The notes beneath the pieces were generated by a model. That model searched no databases. It was not told where the DNA came from and was given only the letters and a program-made list of their open reading frames with translations. A stretch of DNA of 64,000 nt. Origin: Leptodactylus fallax. Taxonomy: Eukaryota; Chordata; Amphibia; Anura; Leptodactylidae. Both the position numbers and the translations under genes were made by a program. The stretch covers positions 3,486,501 to 3,550,500 of the forward strand of contig CAMRHE010000157.1 of NCBI GenBank assembly GCA_947044405.1, in the 5' to 3' direction. Shown one piece after another: positions 27,430 through 38,339 of this stretch (positions are counted from its first letter, which is position 1; each line of letters starts with the position of its first letter).

Positions 27430-27938
27430 GCCCCAAACAATATAATATGCTCGACAGTGTCCCCAGATAGTATTATATGCTCGACAGTGGCCCCCATACA
27501 GCATTATATGCCCCATATTGCTCCCCACACACACAGTATAATATGCTCCCCACAGTGGCCCCACACAGTATAATATGCTCCCCACAGTGGTCCCACACAG
27601 TATAATATGCTCCACACAGTGGCCTCACCCTGTATTATATGCTCCCCACAGTGGTCCCCACCCAGTATTATATGCTTCCCACAGTGGCCCCCACCCAGTA
27701 TTATATGCTTCCCACAGTGGCCCCCACCCAGTATTATATGCTCCCCACAGTGGGCCCCACCTAGTATTATATGCTCTACGTGGCCCCCACCCAGTGCTCA
27801 GCAGGACCCCCCACCCAGTATTATATGCTCAGCAGTGACCCCAACACAGTATTATATGCTCCTCAGTGGCACCCACTCAGTATTATATGCTCCACAGTGG
27901 TCCCCACACAGTATTATATGCTCCCAACAGTCTCCCTC
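27430..27938. repeat. About 33-bp minisatellite (about 15 units)
   Basis: Tandem units of the form AGTATTATATGCTCCCCACA plus GTGGCCCCCACCC, the central ones nearly identical, both edges diverged. Because the unit is about a multiple of three, long pseudo-repetitive open frames arise in two plus-strand frames. They are not proteins. The array ends directly at the GAGTATAATA palindrome, just as the 7632 array does. Left of it (27330-27430) is a CCCCGGTGCAAACTT block that also resembles the inverted right end of this repeat complex at about 29285. Confidence 0.85.
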
Positions 27939-27944
27939 CGCTTC

Positions 27945-28310
27945 GGTGCTATTATTATACTCTGGGGTCTCCTCAGACCCCAGAGTATAATAATCAGAGG
28001 CCCAGGGAAGGTGATTAAAAATAACAAACATTCATACTCACCTTGCCTTACCTTTCCTTGGCATCCTCTCTCCATCCTGCCGTCTTCAGGCCCTCTTCCG
28101 ACGTCGCTGCTGAGGCCTGTGATTGGGCTTCAACGGTCAGGTGGGGGCGCAATGACGTCATTACGCAGCTGTGCCCCATGTGACCACTGGGGCCTAATCA
28201 CTGGCCTCAGTCACATGATGGAAGAGCACCGGAGAGAATGCTGTGCCCAGGAAAGATGAGAATATGTATTTATTGTTTTCAGTCACCTCCCCTGGGTGCC
28301 CTGCCCTGCC
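27945..28310. mobile_element. GAGTATAATA fold-back MITE, copy 2
   Basis: Palindrome TATACTCTGGGGTCT / AGACCCCAGAGTATA at 27955-27991, then GGCCCAGGGAAGGTGATTAA, CATACTCACC and the mirrored GTCACCTCCCCTGGG on the right. The centre holds GCAATGACGTCATTACGC. Closely similar to 28828-29150. Confidence 0.7.
28153..28160. promoter_or_regulatory. Perfect TGACGTCA (CRE/ATF-type site) in the MITE core
   Basis: The palindromic octamer bound by CREB/ATF bZIP factors sits at the symmetric centre of the fold-back MITE, inside GCAATGACGTCATTACGC. Sequence match only; no promoter is seen nearby. Confidence 0.4.
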
Positions 28311-28827
28311 ATCTATTGGAAAGGGGCCTGGCAATATGAAAGATGTATGTGTATCCCATGGGTTCTCCACCACCAGCACCAGCAGCCCTGCATGGGAGGG
28401 AAGGGCAACAAGCAGTCCAGACATCATGTCCTTGGGAGGGAGAGTTGTGTGCTGGCCCAGCAGGGGGTATGGAGGTTGCTGTTCGGCATCCAAGTCACGC
28501 CCTTGGCCATAATGCTAAGATATCATATCACCCATTTAGCAGCTAATCATTGTATGGACATGTCTACAATACCACTGCACTACTGATGTATCCCTGTAGC
28601 TCACAGTCAATTAAACAGAAAAGACTGACCTCCTGATATACAACTGAGGGAAGGCTGTGGAGAAGTAAATGTATATCACATGCTTTTGGGAATAAAGATG
28701 TTTAATTGTTTATTCCTCCAGCCAGTATTATATTTTATGTGGACTGTGATAACCAGCTTATCTTTATGACTTATGGTTGCTTTCTGTGTATCCTTACCAT
28801 AGGCTAATGCATAAATCAAGAAAATTG
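28311..28827. other. Sequence between two MITE copies, no gene
   Basis: Several overlapping open frames of 67-99 codons exist on both strands, reflecting high GC, not coding content. No domain recognised. Confidence 0.4.
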
Positions 28828-29330
28828 TTATACTCAGACCCCAGAGTATAATAATCGGAGGCCCAGGGAAGGTGATTAAAAATAACAAACATTCATACTC
28901 ATCTTGCCTTACCTTTCCTTGGCATCCTCGCTCCATCCTGCCATCTTCAACGTCTTCAGGCCCTCTTCCAACGTCACTGCTGAGGCCTGAGATTGCGCAC
29001 CAACGGTCACGTTGGGGCCTAATCACAGGCCTCAGTTACATGACGGAAGAGCGCCAGATAGAACGCTGTGCCCATGAGCGGTGAGAATATGTATTTATTG
29101 TTTTCAGTCACCTCCCCTGGGTTTCCTGCCCTGCCATCTATTGTAAAGGGGCCTGGCAATATGGCAGGGCCCCTTTCCAATAACAGTATGTATAGCGGTC
29201 GGGGAACCAGGCTTTACCCGACCGCTATCATAGTGGTCCGGGGCCCGGCCATCTCCAGCTGGCCATGGGCCCCATACCTTGCTGGGCCCGGTTGCACCCC
29301 CTGCGACCGCAATCATTATGCCACTGCTAT
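28828..29330. mobile_element. GAGTATAATA fold-back MITE, copy 3, with GGGCCCGG-rich tail
   Basis: TTATACTCAGACCCCAGAGTATAATAATCGG at left and GTCACCTCCCCTGGG near 29108. From 29160 the sequence holds inverted pairs (GGGGCCTGGCAATATGGCAGG; GCGGTCGGG / CCCGACCGC) and ends in GGGCCCGGTTGCACCCCC. The first 270 bp duplicate copy 2. Confidence 0.65.
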
Positions 29331-30325
29331 TAAGCTTTGCCCATGGCTAGGCTCAAGAGTAATACAGTAATTTTAAAATAAACTACAGTACAGTTTTATT
29401 GCAGTCTATGGTATAAGTATTCTAATATTATAGTAAAGTAAAGTAATCTAAGTTTAAGCCTCCTTGGGGGGGAGGGTAAAAAAAATATTTAAAATGTTTT
29501 TTGTTTTTTAAATAAAAAATAAAATACATTTAAAAATAAACAAAAATAAGAATATTAGGCGCCCTTTTTTTTCCACATTTCGCCTGGATGAATAAAGTGA
29601 TCAGCACAACAGATATTCTGCAAAATGTAAAAAAATGTACATCTTGCCCTGTAAACAGAACTTTATAAATGAAAATCTCACAATATAATTTTTTTTTTCA
29701 ACTCTTTAACCTTTTAAAAGGTATTAAAACATGAAAAAAACGAATATTAAGGAGTAGATGCACTAAATTGCTAAGTCTCAAAACTAAATTTAATATGAAA
29801 GATTTATCAATGTATTTATTTAGTCCAAATTGCATATTTATAAAGTGCCTCCACTACTGTTTCCAATACACATAAGTATGTGTGGAAAAGTGGGCAAGAC
29901 TTCAAAATGGCACCAAATGCAATTCATATGTTAAAGTTTTCCGACATTTTACTGCCAGGTCTGACCTGGTGTTGTTTTTCCCTATGAAAGATTCAACAAC
30001 AGGACATACATAGATTTAGTGGATCTGGCTAATAACACTGTCCTGTAGGAGACTGGTGCGCTGCTTGGCCCATGCTCCAGTAATAGTAAATTTCCCTTTT
30101 TGCACTTAATCCAGGATACATTTCTTCTCTCTATGGCTTTTTCCTATGGTATAATTTATGAAATAAAATGGTTTCCTTTTTTAATTTTAGATAGCTCCAC
30201 AGTAAATACCTTTAGAGTCATTTAAAAATCTTGAAAGTGTTGTTTAGCATGGAAAAAAGAAACAGTGGTTAAAAAAAAAAAATACACACATAATTTTCAT
30301 CCCCAACCTCTCACATTCAAAAGGT
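29331..30325. other. AT-rich, no gene recognised
   Basis: 29470-29760 is strongly A/T-rich and may be a decayed copy of the repeat at 575 and 41603. Nothing coding. Confidence 0.35.
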
Positions 30326-30328
30326 TAC

Positions 30329-30490
30329 CTGTGCCCGATATTCTTTACTTCCTGGGTCTGTCTTGACATACAGGAAATGTCCTCTCAGCCAATCACTGGC
30401 TGCAGTGGTGTTCAACCTCAGCAAGTGATTGGCTGAGTGAGTATTTCTTGTGTGTCAAGATGGGACCAGGAAGTAAAGATCAGGCTGACA
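30329..30490. mobile_element. Short palindromic MITE
   Basis: Left arm TTTACTTCCTGGGTCTGTCTTGACA ... CTCAGCCAATCACT, mirrored by AGTGATTGGCTGAG ... TGTCAAGATGGGACCAGGAAGTAAA. Arms of about 65 bp with a 30-bp loop. Confidence 0.75.
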
Positions 30491-31336
30491 CAATTTTCCT
30501 AAACACAAACAACTCAACTGGATATTTACACTCTAAGTAATTGACCTGGTTAGCTACAGGTAATTGCTGTTTGACAGCAGCAGAATCGGAGACATTGTGC
30601 CATTTGGCTAATAGGGGTGATCAAAGAATACAGCAGATCCATAGTATAATACAGAAGAGTTTGGTATATTCCTGATGCTTCTTGCTGCCTCTCTCACCAA
30701 TGACTGGAAACTGGTCACTGTTTATGTACACTTGCTTGGTTGTGTCTGTGTCTGTAAATCTCCTAGAAATAAATGGAGAGAGTCTCACAAATGTTCATTC
30801 ATTTTCTGTCTGGATGAGATGGCCAGTACTGGAAGGGGAGTCAGGAGATTCCCTTTCTTGAGATAGGTACAGGTCCCAGAGATGAAACCTGCTCCTATAG
30901 GCCACTTATGGTATATTTTGTGTACCTTTTAGAAGTTTTTTCCTCTGCAGACTCGGTCTCTAATTTACAGTTCTCCCTGAGATGGTGCATGGACACTAGC
31001 TGTTACTAGCTCTAGTATACACTGCACACAGAAAGTACAGGAGAATCTGCTCATCTAAATCTGTCATTCAAGTGCAGCAACAGGGTCATATAGAACATTA
31101 TAGAAAACTATTGAACAGCACTGATGTGAATAAAGCACTTGTGGTGGGATAGAATCTTACTGTTTAGCTTTAGCAGCCTCTGTCTATGCTTGTGTTTCTC
31201 CATTCTTACCAAAATTCTGGTGAAAAGTTTTGTACCAAGTAAGCCAGCTAATACAATAAAATTAGACAAAACTATTTAAAGATAAGACAGATTCACATGA
31301 TCCAGCATTAGCCACTGTGATACATCTGGCCATCTT
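30491..31336. other. No gene; scrap of the 100-445 repeat
   Basis: About 30950-31130 shares CAGGAGAATCTG and neighbouring phrases with the repeat at 100-445 and 6180-6450. Otherwise non-coding. Confidence 0.4.
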
Positions 31337-31780
31337 TTAGACTGACCTTTCACTACATCCACCAAGTTCCGCAAGTTGTTTGCCTCATTTAATAGCTGAT
31401 GCTCTACTGATTCCAGCACAGTTGCAATTTTCTCTCTAGCCCCCACCATTTCCAAGCAATAAGTGCTGTTAATTTTGTGGCTCTGTACTGTCAAGTGGAC
31501 AATGTCAGTTAGTAGCAGGAAAGGGGTCTGAATCTGAGCTCTGACACTGTCTACCTTTGGAGCTCTTAATCATGCCCCTTGCCTACTTCTGCCTGACACT
31601 GCCCATATTATATTACAGAACCTAAGAGGCATATCAGGCACTTAAACTATCTGCACTGATTGCTGAGGATTGGTGGGGGCTAGAGAAAAAAATTCCAACT
31701 GCACCAGAATCAGTGAAGGGATAACTATTAAAAGATGCTAAGAACTGGAGTTGCTGGAGGTGGTGAAAGATCCTCTTTAA
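31337..31780. mobile_element. TTAA-type fold-back MITE, family A copy 3
   Basis: Left GACCTTTCACTACATCCACC, right GGAGGTGGTGAAAGATCCTC then TTTAA. Interior arms GATGCTCTACTGATTCC and CAGAATCAGTGAAGGG. Non-coding. Confidence 0.7.
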
Positions 31781-32165
31781 ACAGGGTTAGTAAATATGCC
31801 CCACTATATACATTTCAATTAATCCCAGGTCCTAATGGGGTTCACAATCTAATCAGGATTTCACACACATGTCTCGGTCAGTGTTAATGGTATCTTGTAA
31901 ATCTGTTTTTGGAAACCTATGTAGATGTACTAGTGGCAACAAACTTTTTCAAAATGTTGCTATGGTTGGGATGCTATGCACAGGTATCACTATACGTAGA
32001 GGATCTACAGGGGGAACAAAAAGCTATAATCTAGCTACTGTACTGCCAATAACATCATTGGAAAAAAATGTGACAATTGCATGGATAAACCAATGTCTTC
32101 CATAGAAGACAGATCTAGGAACATCTATAGACATCTATAGACATTGTCACAAGTAAAACACAGCA
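31781..32165. other. No gene recognised
   Basis: Non-coding. A 13-bp direct repeat ACATCTATAGACA occurs twice at about 32121-32144. Confidence 0.4.
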
Positions 32166-32358
32166 TTAGGCTGTGCTTTAAATTCAATGCCAATGAATGG
32201 GGACCATTCACATGACCATTAGTTTGATGGTCCATTGTCACGGGCTATCAAAATATAGGTCATGTCCTATTTTTGCCCCTAGGGTGCAAGTCAGCTGTGA
32301 AACATGGACGTTTTTCATGGCTGCTTTTCACCTTGGTTGTGTGAATCTAGCCTTAACC
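32166..32358. mobile_element. Short MITE
   Basis: TTAGGCTGTG at left and GTGTGAATCTAGCCTTAA at right, with an inverted interior (GGACCATTCACATGACCATT, TGGTCC). Weakly preserved. Confidence 0.45.
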
Positions 32359-32633
32359 TGTGTTATTTGTGGCACAGTAGAGGAGCAGGTCTATTTTGCA
32401 TCTCTCTCTATTTTATTTTAGGACTTTAGGACTGTTTGGAGTGTTACGTCTCCAAGAATTCTTACTTATAACATAATTAGGTCTTCTAACGTAATTAGAT
32501 TAAGTAACTTTTTTCCAGCATGATCCACTTATTGATTTACAGCATTTGGCGCCCAAAAGGCAGCTTGAAGTGCTTTTATGTATCAAGGGAACTTGAGAGC
32601 ACATGGATGAGTCTAGTTTCTCACAAGACAAGA

Positions 32634-32882
32634 CAGTGGTTAGCACTGCAGCCTTGCAGCGCTGTAGTCCTGAGTTCGAATCCCGCCAAGGACAACATCT
32701 GCAAGGAGTTTGTATGTTCTCCCTGTGTTTGCGTGGGTTTCCTCCAGGTACTCTGAATTCCTCCCACACTCCAAAGACATACTGATAGGGAATATAGATT
32801 GTGAGCCCTATATGGGACAATGACTGTCAATGTCTGTAGAGCGCTGTGGAATATGATGGCGCTATACAAGTAAGCATAAATA
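32634..32882 (+). mobile_element. tRNA-derived SINE, copy 1
   Basis: The head is tRNA-like: GTGGTTAGCACTGCAGCC (A-box region) and GAGTTCGAATCCCGCC (B box) near 32671. The body has TGTTCTCCCTGTGTTTGCGT and CTCCCACACTCCAAAGACAT. The tail, GTAGAGCGCTGTGGAATATG and GGCGCTATACAAGTAA, is of the kind shared with L2-type LINE 3' ends, which would let the LINE machinery copy the SINE. Pol III would drive it from the internal boxes. Confidence 0.85.
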
Positions 32883-32884
32883 AT

Positions 32885-33270
32885 CATAAATTCATATTAC
32901 TGTCCAAAGATAAAGCAAATGATAACTAGACAGAAATTAATGGTACATTATGAGTTAAACTGTATCACAATTCACTTTCATGTAAGTATGGCTGCCCTCT
33001 ATTGCTTTACAATCTTATGTGAAATCTTTGGGTTATCTCACTCATCACCCATACTAAGTGATGTTATCATCTGCTCCTTCCCCTGTATAAATACATATAT
33101 CTACTTCTAGATCCTGTGATATCAGCGCGTTATTTCATACCTCATTGGTATAACTTCTATGATCCAGGAAAAGATGGCACGATCACTATTAGTCCAAATT
33201 AATCCTTATTCTAAGAGCCTACCAGTTTCTGATTATTAGAATAGTTAGCATTTCCATCAAAAAACACTGA
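32885..33270. other. No gene recognised
   Basis: Non-coding, no repeat identified. Confidence 0.4.
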
Positions 33271-33477
33271 GGCTAAGGCCCCACGTTCTGAAAAACGCTG
33301 CATTTTTTGTTGCGATTTTGCTGTGTTTCTTAAGCCAAGCCAAGTAGTGGCTACAGAAGCAATGGGAAACTCTTATACTTCTCTTTTCTGCTCTATCCAT
33401 TCCTTGCTTTAGCTCAAAAAAATGCTGAAAAATCTGCAACAAAAGCAGCTTTAACGCAATGTGGGGCCTTATCCTAA
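33271..33477. mobile_element. GGCCCCAC-family MITE, copy 1
   Basis: Left GGCTAAGGCCCCACGTT, right CAATGTGGGGCCTTATCC. Interior is symmetrical around AAAACGCTGCATTTTTTGTTGC / GCAACAAAAGCAGC. Copies at 44556-44785 and 47729-48078. Confidence 0.75.
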
Positions 33478-33479
33478 AG

Positions 33480-34418
33480 GTATTTAGCTACAGAAAAGAA
33501 ATGTATATTATCTCAGAGCTAATGTTTCCTTTGGAGATATAGGTTCTTCACCTTATCTTGTCAATATTATTTCCACATGTTCAAAACTAATATTAGTAAG
33601 ACTCAGCAAACATATGCAGCAAAATCTCAATACAATTGATGGCCTTGCTAGCCTTGAACCCAAAGCTGCACATTAACAGTGTTACTCCTAGCTACCATGC
33701 TGCCCTAGACCTGTTCCTCCAAATCATAGCCAGTATTTTGGAAATGGTAGCACTAGGTTTCCACTTATTGAATCCATGTGAAGCTGGCCATATCAGGTAT
33801 AAAAAATTATTTCTATGTAAGATGCCCCTACTAAATACTAAAAGGAGCTTTATATTATACATTCAATTATTGTGTGTTTAGTAACTATAATGGATATAAG
33901 GCACTTTTAGTGATTTGCTTTCATGTCTCTTTTCCTGTTGATCATTGTCAAGAAACCTCCATAAATCTAGTGTAATTCAATATTATTATGTAATAAAGCA
34001 GGAAAAAGTCCAGGAGGGTAAATGTTATGTATGCTGTTAGATTTCAGAAGTTTAGTACAAGTGACCCTTCTAAGTCATTACTTTACATGAAGTTTCACGT
34101 TCCAGTTCCAGAAACAGAGAAGGCCAGAAATGAAACTTAAGTAATGAAACCGTTTATTGCAGAATGTACTTTTTACATTGAAATATTGTTTAAAGCTTTC
34201 TATTTTCCTTATCTTTTTTTTATTAGCCCTTATCTTTTTTTATTAGCACTTGCAACAGATGTCATATTAGAGTATGTCTGGTCTTAAAACTCAGCTTCAT
34301 TCATTTGAATGGGTCTCATAGATTACAGATCATGCGGTTATTAACTGATCCATACTAAAGTTTATAATATTAAAGCACTAATAACTCATGGATATAATGT
34401 AACTCATTTTTAATGCTG
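33480..34418. other. No gene recognised
   Basis: Non-coding; a small direct repeat CTTATCTTTTTTTATTAGC occurs twice at about 34209-34247. Confidence 0.4.
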
Positions 34419-34662
34419 TAAGGCTGGATTCACACCAGTGTTTGAACTCTGTTCGGGCTTTCCATCCCCGAATTCGCTTGAAAAATGCAGAGAGAAGAGT
34501 CTTTTCTTGGCGCTTTTTTTCATGCGGAAACCAGGCACAAATCTGGCAGACCCCATTATAGTCTATGGGGTCCACGGGTTTCCACGGGTAACTGCTTTTT
34601 AAGCTAATTAGCTTTCCTTTCTTCGTGTCCCCAAGCCAACCGCTAGTGTGAACCTAGCGTAA
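34419..34662. mobile_element. Short MITE, GCTAGGTTCACA family, copy 2
   Basis: Left AAGGCTGGATTCACACCAG, right CTAGTGTGAACCTAGCGTAA. Interior CCCATTATAGTCTATGGGG is shared with the copy at 52031. Confidence 0.7.
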
Positions 34663-34671
34663 CAGAATAAG

Positions 34672-34990
34672 ATTGACGGCTGAGAAAGACCACATGATCC
34701 ATCTAGTCTGCCCTTATATTATTTCATTTTATGTTAGGATAAATATGTGTTTATTCCAGGTATGTATAAATTCACTTACTGTAGATTTATCAACCACATC
34801 TGCTGGAAGTTTGTTCCAAGCCTCAACTACTATTTCAGCAAAATAATATTTCCTGACATTGCTTCTGATCTTCCCCCAACTCATTTCAGATGGTGCCCCC
34901 TTGTTCTGGGGTTTAGTTAATTATACCTGACCCTTATTTATACCTTTAACATATTTAAAGGTTCCAATTATATCCCCCCTTTCCAGTAAA
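34672..34990 (-). mobile_element. LINE 3'-end relic (minus strand)
   Basis: Read on the minus strand it is collinear with 54190-54620: AAATAAGGGTCAGG, AACAAGGGGGC, AATGTCAGGAAATATTATTT, then GGGCAGACTAGATGGA. The translated minus strand has an ...RKYYFAEIVVEAWNKLP pattern like the C-terminal tail of CR1/L2-type reverse-transcriptase proteins, so this is probably the last part of ORF2 plus 3' UTR. Decayed. Confidence 0.6.
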
Positions 34991-35107
34991 TCCTGTACTA
35001 TAGCTTTTGAGACAGATTTTACCGAAAAGATGGCTGAAACATAATGTGAATGTAGCATAATCCTTATGTGAATACCAGAACAGCTTTGATTACTCTTACT
35101 GTAACTT

Positions 35108-35860
35108 ACCGTATTTTTCAGACTATAAGATGCACTTTATAGCAAGAAAAAATCTTGCTAAAAGTGGTTTTGTCTTATAGTGAAAAGTCAATAGGTTCCA
35201 GAACCCCAACTGTTTCCTTAATGTTCGGATAAAGAACTTTTCCCAATCACAGAGCTATGCTGTTACAGAACTCTTTTCCTCCTTGCCCGACATCTGCTTG
35301 ATCAGTGTAGGGCAAGAGAAGATAAATGGTGCAGGTTCTTCTACCTAACTAGAAGAAACTACTGTAAATTGGCATGTAAAATGTGAAGCACTTTTTGATA
35401 AGTAATGAGCAGGCGATTGATCACATGCTCATTACATCATTATGGGTCCTATACCCTCTTTATCTTATCCGGAGCCAGAATAACCTGCACAGTGGGAAGG
35501 ACTGTGGGACATGACAGGGATTCCCAATAAATGTAAGTATATGTAGCAGAGCTGTGTGTAAATACAGTGTGCATTGTGACTGTGCAGAAGAGCTGTGTGT
35601 GCTGTATAGTAGAGCTGTGTGTGGCTGTGTAGTAGAATGGTATATGAATTTAATGTGCATACTACAGAGCTGTGTGCACATAATATGATAGAGCAAAAAA
35701 TAAAAACTTAAATGACAGTTCGGTCAAAAGATAAGGATACACTAAGTTTAGCAGGAGTCAGCGCTTATCCATTAAACACTTCACCTATCATAGAATTCCT
35801 TTGACCACCAAGAAAATTTTAATTAATATTCAGGGTGCATCTTATAGTCCGAAAAATAGT
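35108..35860. mobile_element. Non-autonomous DNA transposon with CCGTATTTTTC ends
   Basis: Left ACCGTATTTTTCAGACTATAAGATGCA mirrors right TGCATCTTATAGTCCGAAAAATAGT. These ends are characteristic of a widespread vertebrate TIR family. The 750-bp interior is non-coding and has a TGTGTGTGCTGTATAGTAGAG short repeat at about 35543-35640. Confidence 0.75.
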
Positions 35861-36269
35861 TTATATTGCTATATATCAATCCATTCACTTAAAATTGCTT
35901 TATTATCTACAATTTGTATGTTACAATATGTATGTATAACATTTCATAGTCCGTCATGTATGGAGCTTGGCAAAATGTGTCCTCTTTCATTCTTTCTTTA
36001 ACCCACAATGTGGCAGTCTCGGAGGCCAAAGGAATAGGCCAGGAGTCTCTCTCTTATAAAGGAGAGCTTTAGAACGATTGCATCCTTGGGCACTTTGTTG
36101 TGTTGCATCCTGCATTTTTCTAGAAATGGCCCAATCAACTGTATGAGGACCTTTATGACCTCAATCATCCTTTATAGATAAGAGGACACGATATGGTCCT
36201 TCAGGCTTTGTAGAGGACTTGTTTCCAAAAACTGAAACTGGACAAGAGTGAGAGTGCTGCAAACACTTC
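35861..36269. other. No gene recognised
   Basis: Non-coding; nothing identifiable. Confidence 0.4.
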
Positions 36270-36567
36270 AATGTTTACATCACATGCTGTTTGTTTCATA
36301 GCGGCCATGCGATCTAATTACAGAATTACCTCCTCGTCCATTGACTTGTATGGCACAAGGCTGTAATTATATTGCATGGCTACTATGAAACTGACAGCTT
36401 GAGAGGTAAACAGTGAAGAGGTCAAAGCAACTGCATGAGTACCGCTGTCCCTTTCAAACAGCTGATCAGCAGGGGTCCCAGGTGCTTGACCCCCACTGAT
36501 TTCTTATTGGTAACCTCTCCTGAGGATAGGTCATCAATTAAAAAGGAGTGAGACAACCCCTTTAAGC
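36270..36567. mobile_element. AAAGGGGTT-family MITE, right end preserved
   Basis: Inner arms CATAGCGGCCATGCGATCTAATTACAG and CTGTAATTATATTGCATGGCTACTATG are inverted. The right end CCTGAGGATAGGTCATCAATT ... ACAACCCCTTTAA is the family terminus. Confidence 0.6.
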
Positions 36568-36569
36568 TT

Positions 36570-37080
36570 TGCTGTAAGAATTATTTTAGGAATAGCTACA
36601 ATGTAATGTCAGCATTATGTGAAAAAAATATGAAAGGTGTTATTGCTATTGGAATTTAGAACCTGTATCCTGTATTTGCTGTGGATTATGGTACTGGGTT
36701 GAATTATACATTTATATAAGAAATAAATTGGATTTTGCTGCTCAAAGAATTCTATTTTTGCTAGTGTAACTGTGAAATTCAATGTTCTTTCCTTTTCAAC
36801 TTTGTGTTTTTATTTTCTATTGTGTAAATCCAGGTTTTTGCCAGTGGAATGTTTATAATACTGAATTTCTAAATAGCTAAGTTTTGGTTCTCAGCAAGAA
36901 AGCGAAAATGTCATGTCAAGGGAACAAACACACATATAAGCCTGGTTACAGGACTTATTTCATGTTAGTAAAAGAAAACATTGTACTGTATACGAAGAAT
37001 GTGTTATTTTTTTGTCTTGATTTTAATGGTTGTAGCTGGAATTTCACTGTTATCAAACGTTTCTGTTCTTTCTTCCAAGC
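36570..37080. other. No gene recognised
   Basis: AT-rich, non-coding. Confidence 0.4.
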
Positions 37081-37317
37081 ATTCACTTTATTTGTACAAA
37101 TGTTACAGTTCCAAATGTATTTCTGGGCAACAAAACTATGAAAATATGTTGGTTCATTGAAGATTTAACACTTTAGTTGTCAAAAGCAAGCTCTACATCA
37201 AGTAACACCAAGTTTGCAGCTTCTGATCATAGTGGATTATAATTTTATAGGAAACCAGGTAAGCAGAGTGATAATTGTTATGTTTACTGACAAAACACTT
37301 TTCTTAGAAGGCAGAGT

Positions 37318-37551
37318 TTAATCCTTGTTATTACAGGGTCCGTAGAATGTGACATTTTCCTCAGTTATGTTTACCGCTTTCCATGGTACTTTAATGCCAC
37401 TGCAAATCTGGATTTCATCTGTTTTGAACAATTTGATTACAAAATTACACCAATGAAGATCTTCTATGTGATATCCACTTAAAGTGAAGTTCTGTCTTAA
37501 ACACTGATCTCTTAATAAATGTTTCTTTAGAAACCTCAAATAGGGGTGCAT
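37318..37551 (-). CDS. Possible host exon, weak ML-domain (MD-1/MD-2-like) resemblance
   Basis: A 77-codon minus-strand frame ends in a TAA at 37318-37320. Its second half, EDLHWCNF ... EIQICSGI ... VPWKAVNITEENVTFYGPC, has spaced Cys, N-glycosylation sequons (NFT, NIT, NVT) and a rhythm that reminds me of the central exon of the secreted TLR partners LY86/LY96, whose ML domain binds lipid. A splice acceptor CATAG fits just before ...EDLHW (about 37471-37475). An AATAAA signal lies downstream on the minus strand near 37090. The comparison is from memory and by eye; a chance frame of this length is quite possible, and I assign no symbol. Confidence 0.22.
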   Translation of the reverse strand: MHPYLRFLKKHLLRDQCLRQNFTLSGYHIEDLHWCNFVIKLFKTDEIQICSGIKVPWKAVNITEENVTFYGPCNNKD

Positions 37552-37789
37552 GGCCAGCAGCCAACATGGTAGGACACTACTAAACTGAGCTTCAAATGGA
37601 CCTCACAAATCCTCCCTTCATTCTGTGCCATCTCTGGGCAAAGTCTTTCAAAACTAATGGTCTACCACTCCTGAATGGCTACTCTCTCTCTGAATACTGA
37701 GCTCAAGAAGACAGAAAAAACCCTAAACTGTCTGACTGCCACAAGGCTGCTATCTCCTACAGTGTAAGAGGCCTCTGCTGTATCGCTAA

Positions 37790-38335
37790 CTTGCTGGTAC
37801 AAAGAACGAGTTGGATTTTTCCACCTTTTAAAGAAGTATTTTGCCCTCATTTCCTTTTTTTTCTCAAGGTATCCAGTCGTTCCAGTTCCATGAATGTTTG
37901 GGTTGGAGAGTTAACTTCTCCATTTCTGGAAGGGAAAACTGTAGCCAATATTGTAATAATATACATTTCGCCAAAAGGTCACCACCACTATCAAGGACAG
38001 GGTACCCATTGGAGAGTCAATATAAAATAGCAACAGGGCAGGGTCAAGGGGGATATCAATATTCCAGGCATCTGTAATGTATTTAAGTATTGATTGCCAA
38101 AACCGCTGCACATTCCCACAGTCCCACATGCAGTGTATCAAGTCCACTCTTTCCAGCCGGACAAGATGTCAAATGGGAAGGAGGTTTAGTTTCTTTAAGG
38201 CACATATATCTATTATATACACATCAGTGCAGACATGTTTCTCAAAGTCACATAGAGGATATAAACTGTTTTTGCAGTGTTCCAAGTGGGAAACTGAACT
38301 AATCCTAAACCATGGTCTATAGTTTATAGATTGGT
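37790..38335 (-). mobile_element. L1/Tx1-like LINE ORF2 C-terminal relic
   Basis: The minus strand encodes DLIHCMWDCGNVQRFWQSIL (from 38147), the Cys-x-x-x-x-x-FW pattern found at the C-terminus of vertebrate L1-clade ORF2 proteins. More decayed segments lie upstream to about 38330 (LEHCKNSLYPLCDFEKHVC). The frame is interrupted repeatedly. Such proteins carry endonuclease and reverse transcriptase; only the tail remains here. Confidence 0.65.
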
Positions 38336-38339
38336 TCCA

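Noticed and set aside
27571..28259. Long plus-strand frames rich in PQW/PPSIIC repeats as a repetitive protein
   Set aside because: They are the minisatellite read in frame because its unit is near a multiple of three; no start context and no independent coding sign.
28194..28586. Several 67-99 codon genes on both strands
   Set aside because: Overlapping frames on both strands in GC-rich repeat DNA; none has a family signature.
32640..32700. A tRNA gene
   Set aside because: B box and A-box-like sequence are present, but no cloverleaf acceptor pairing is evident and the body and tail are those of a SINE.
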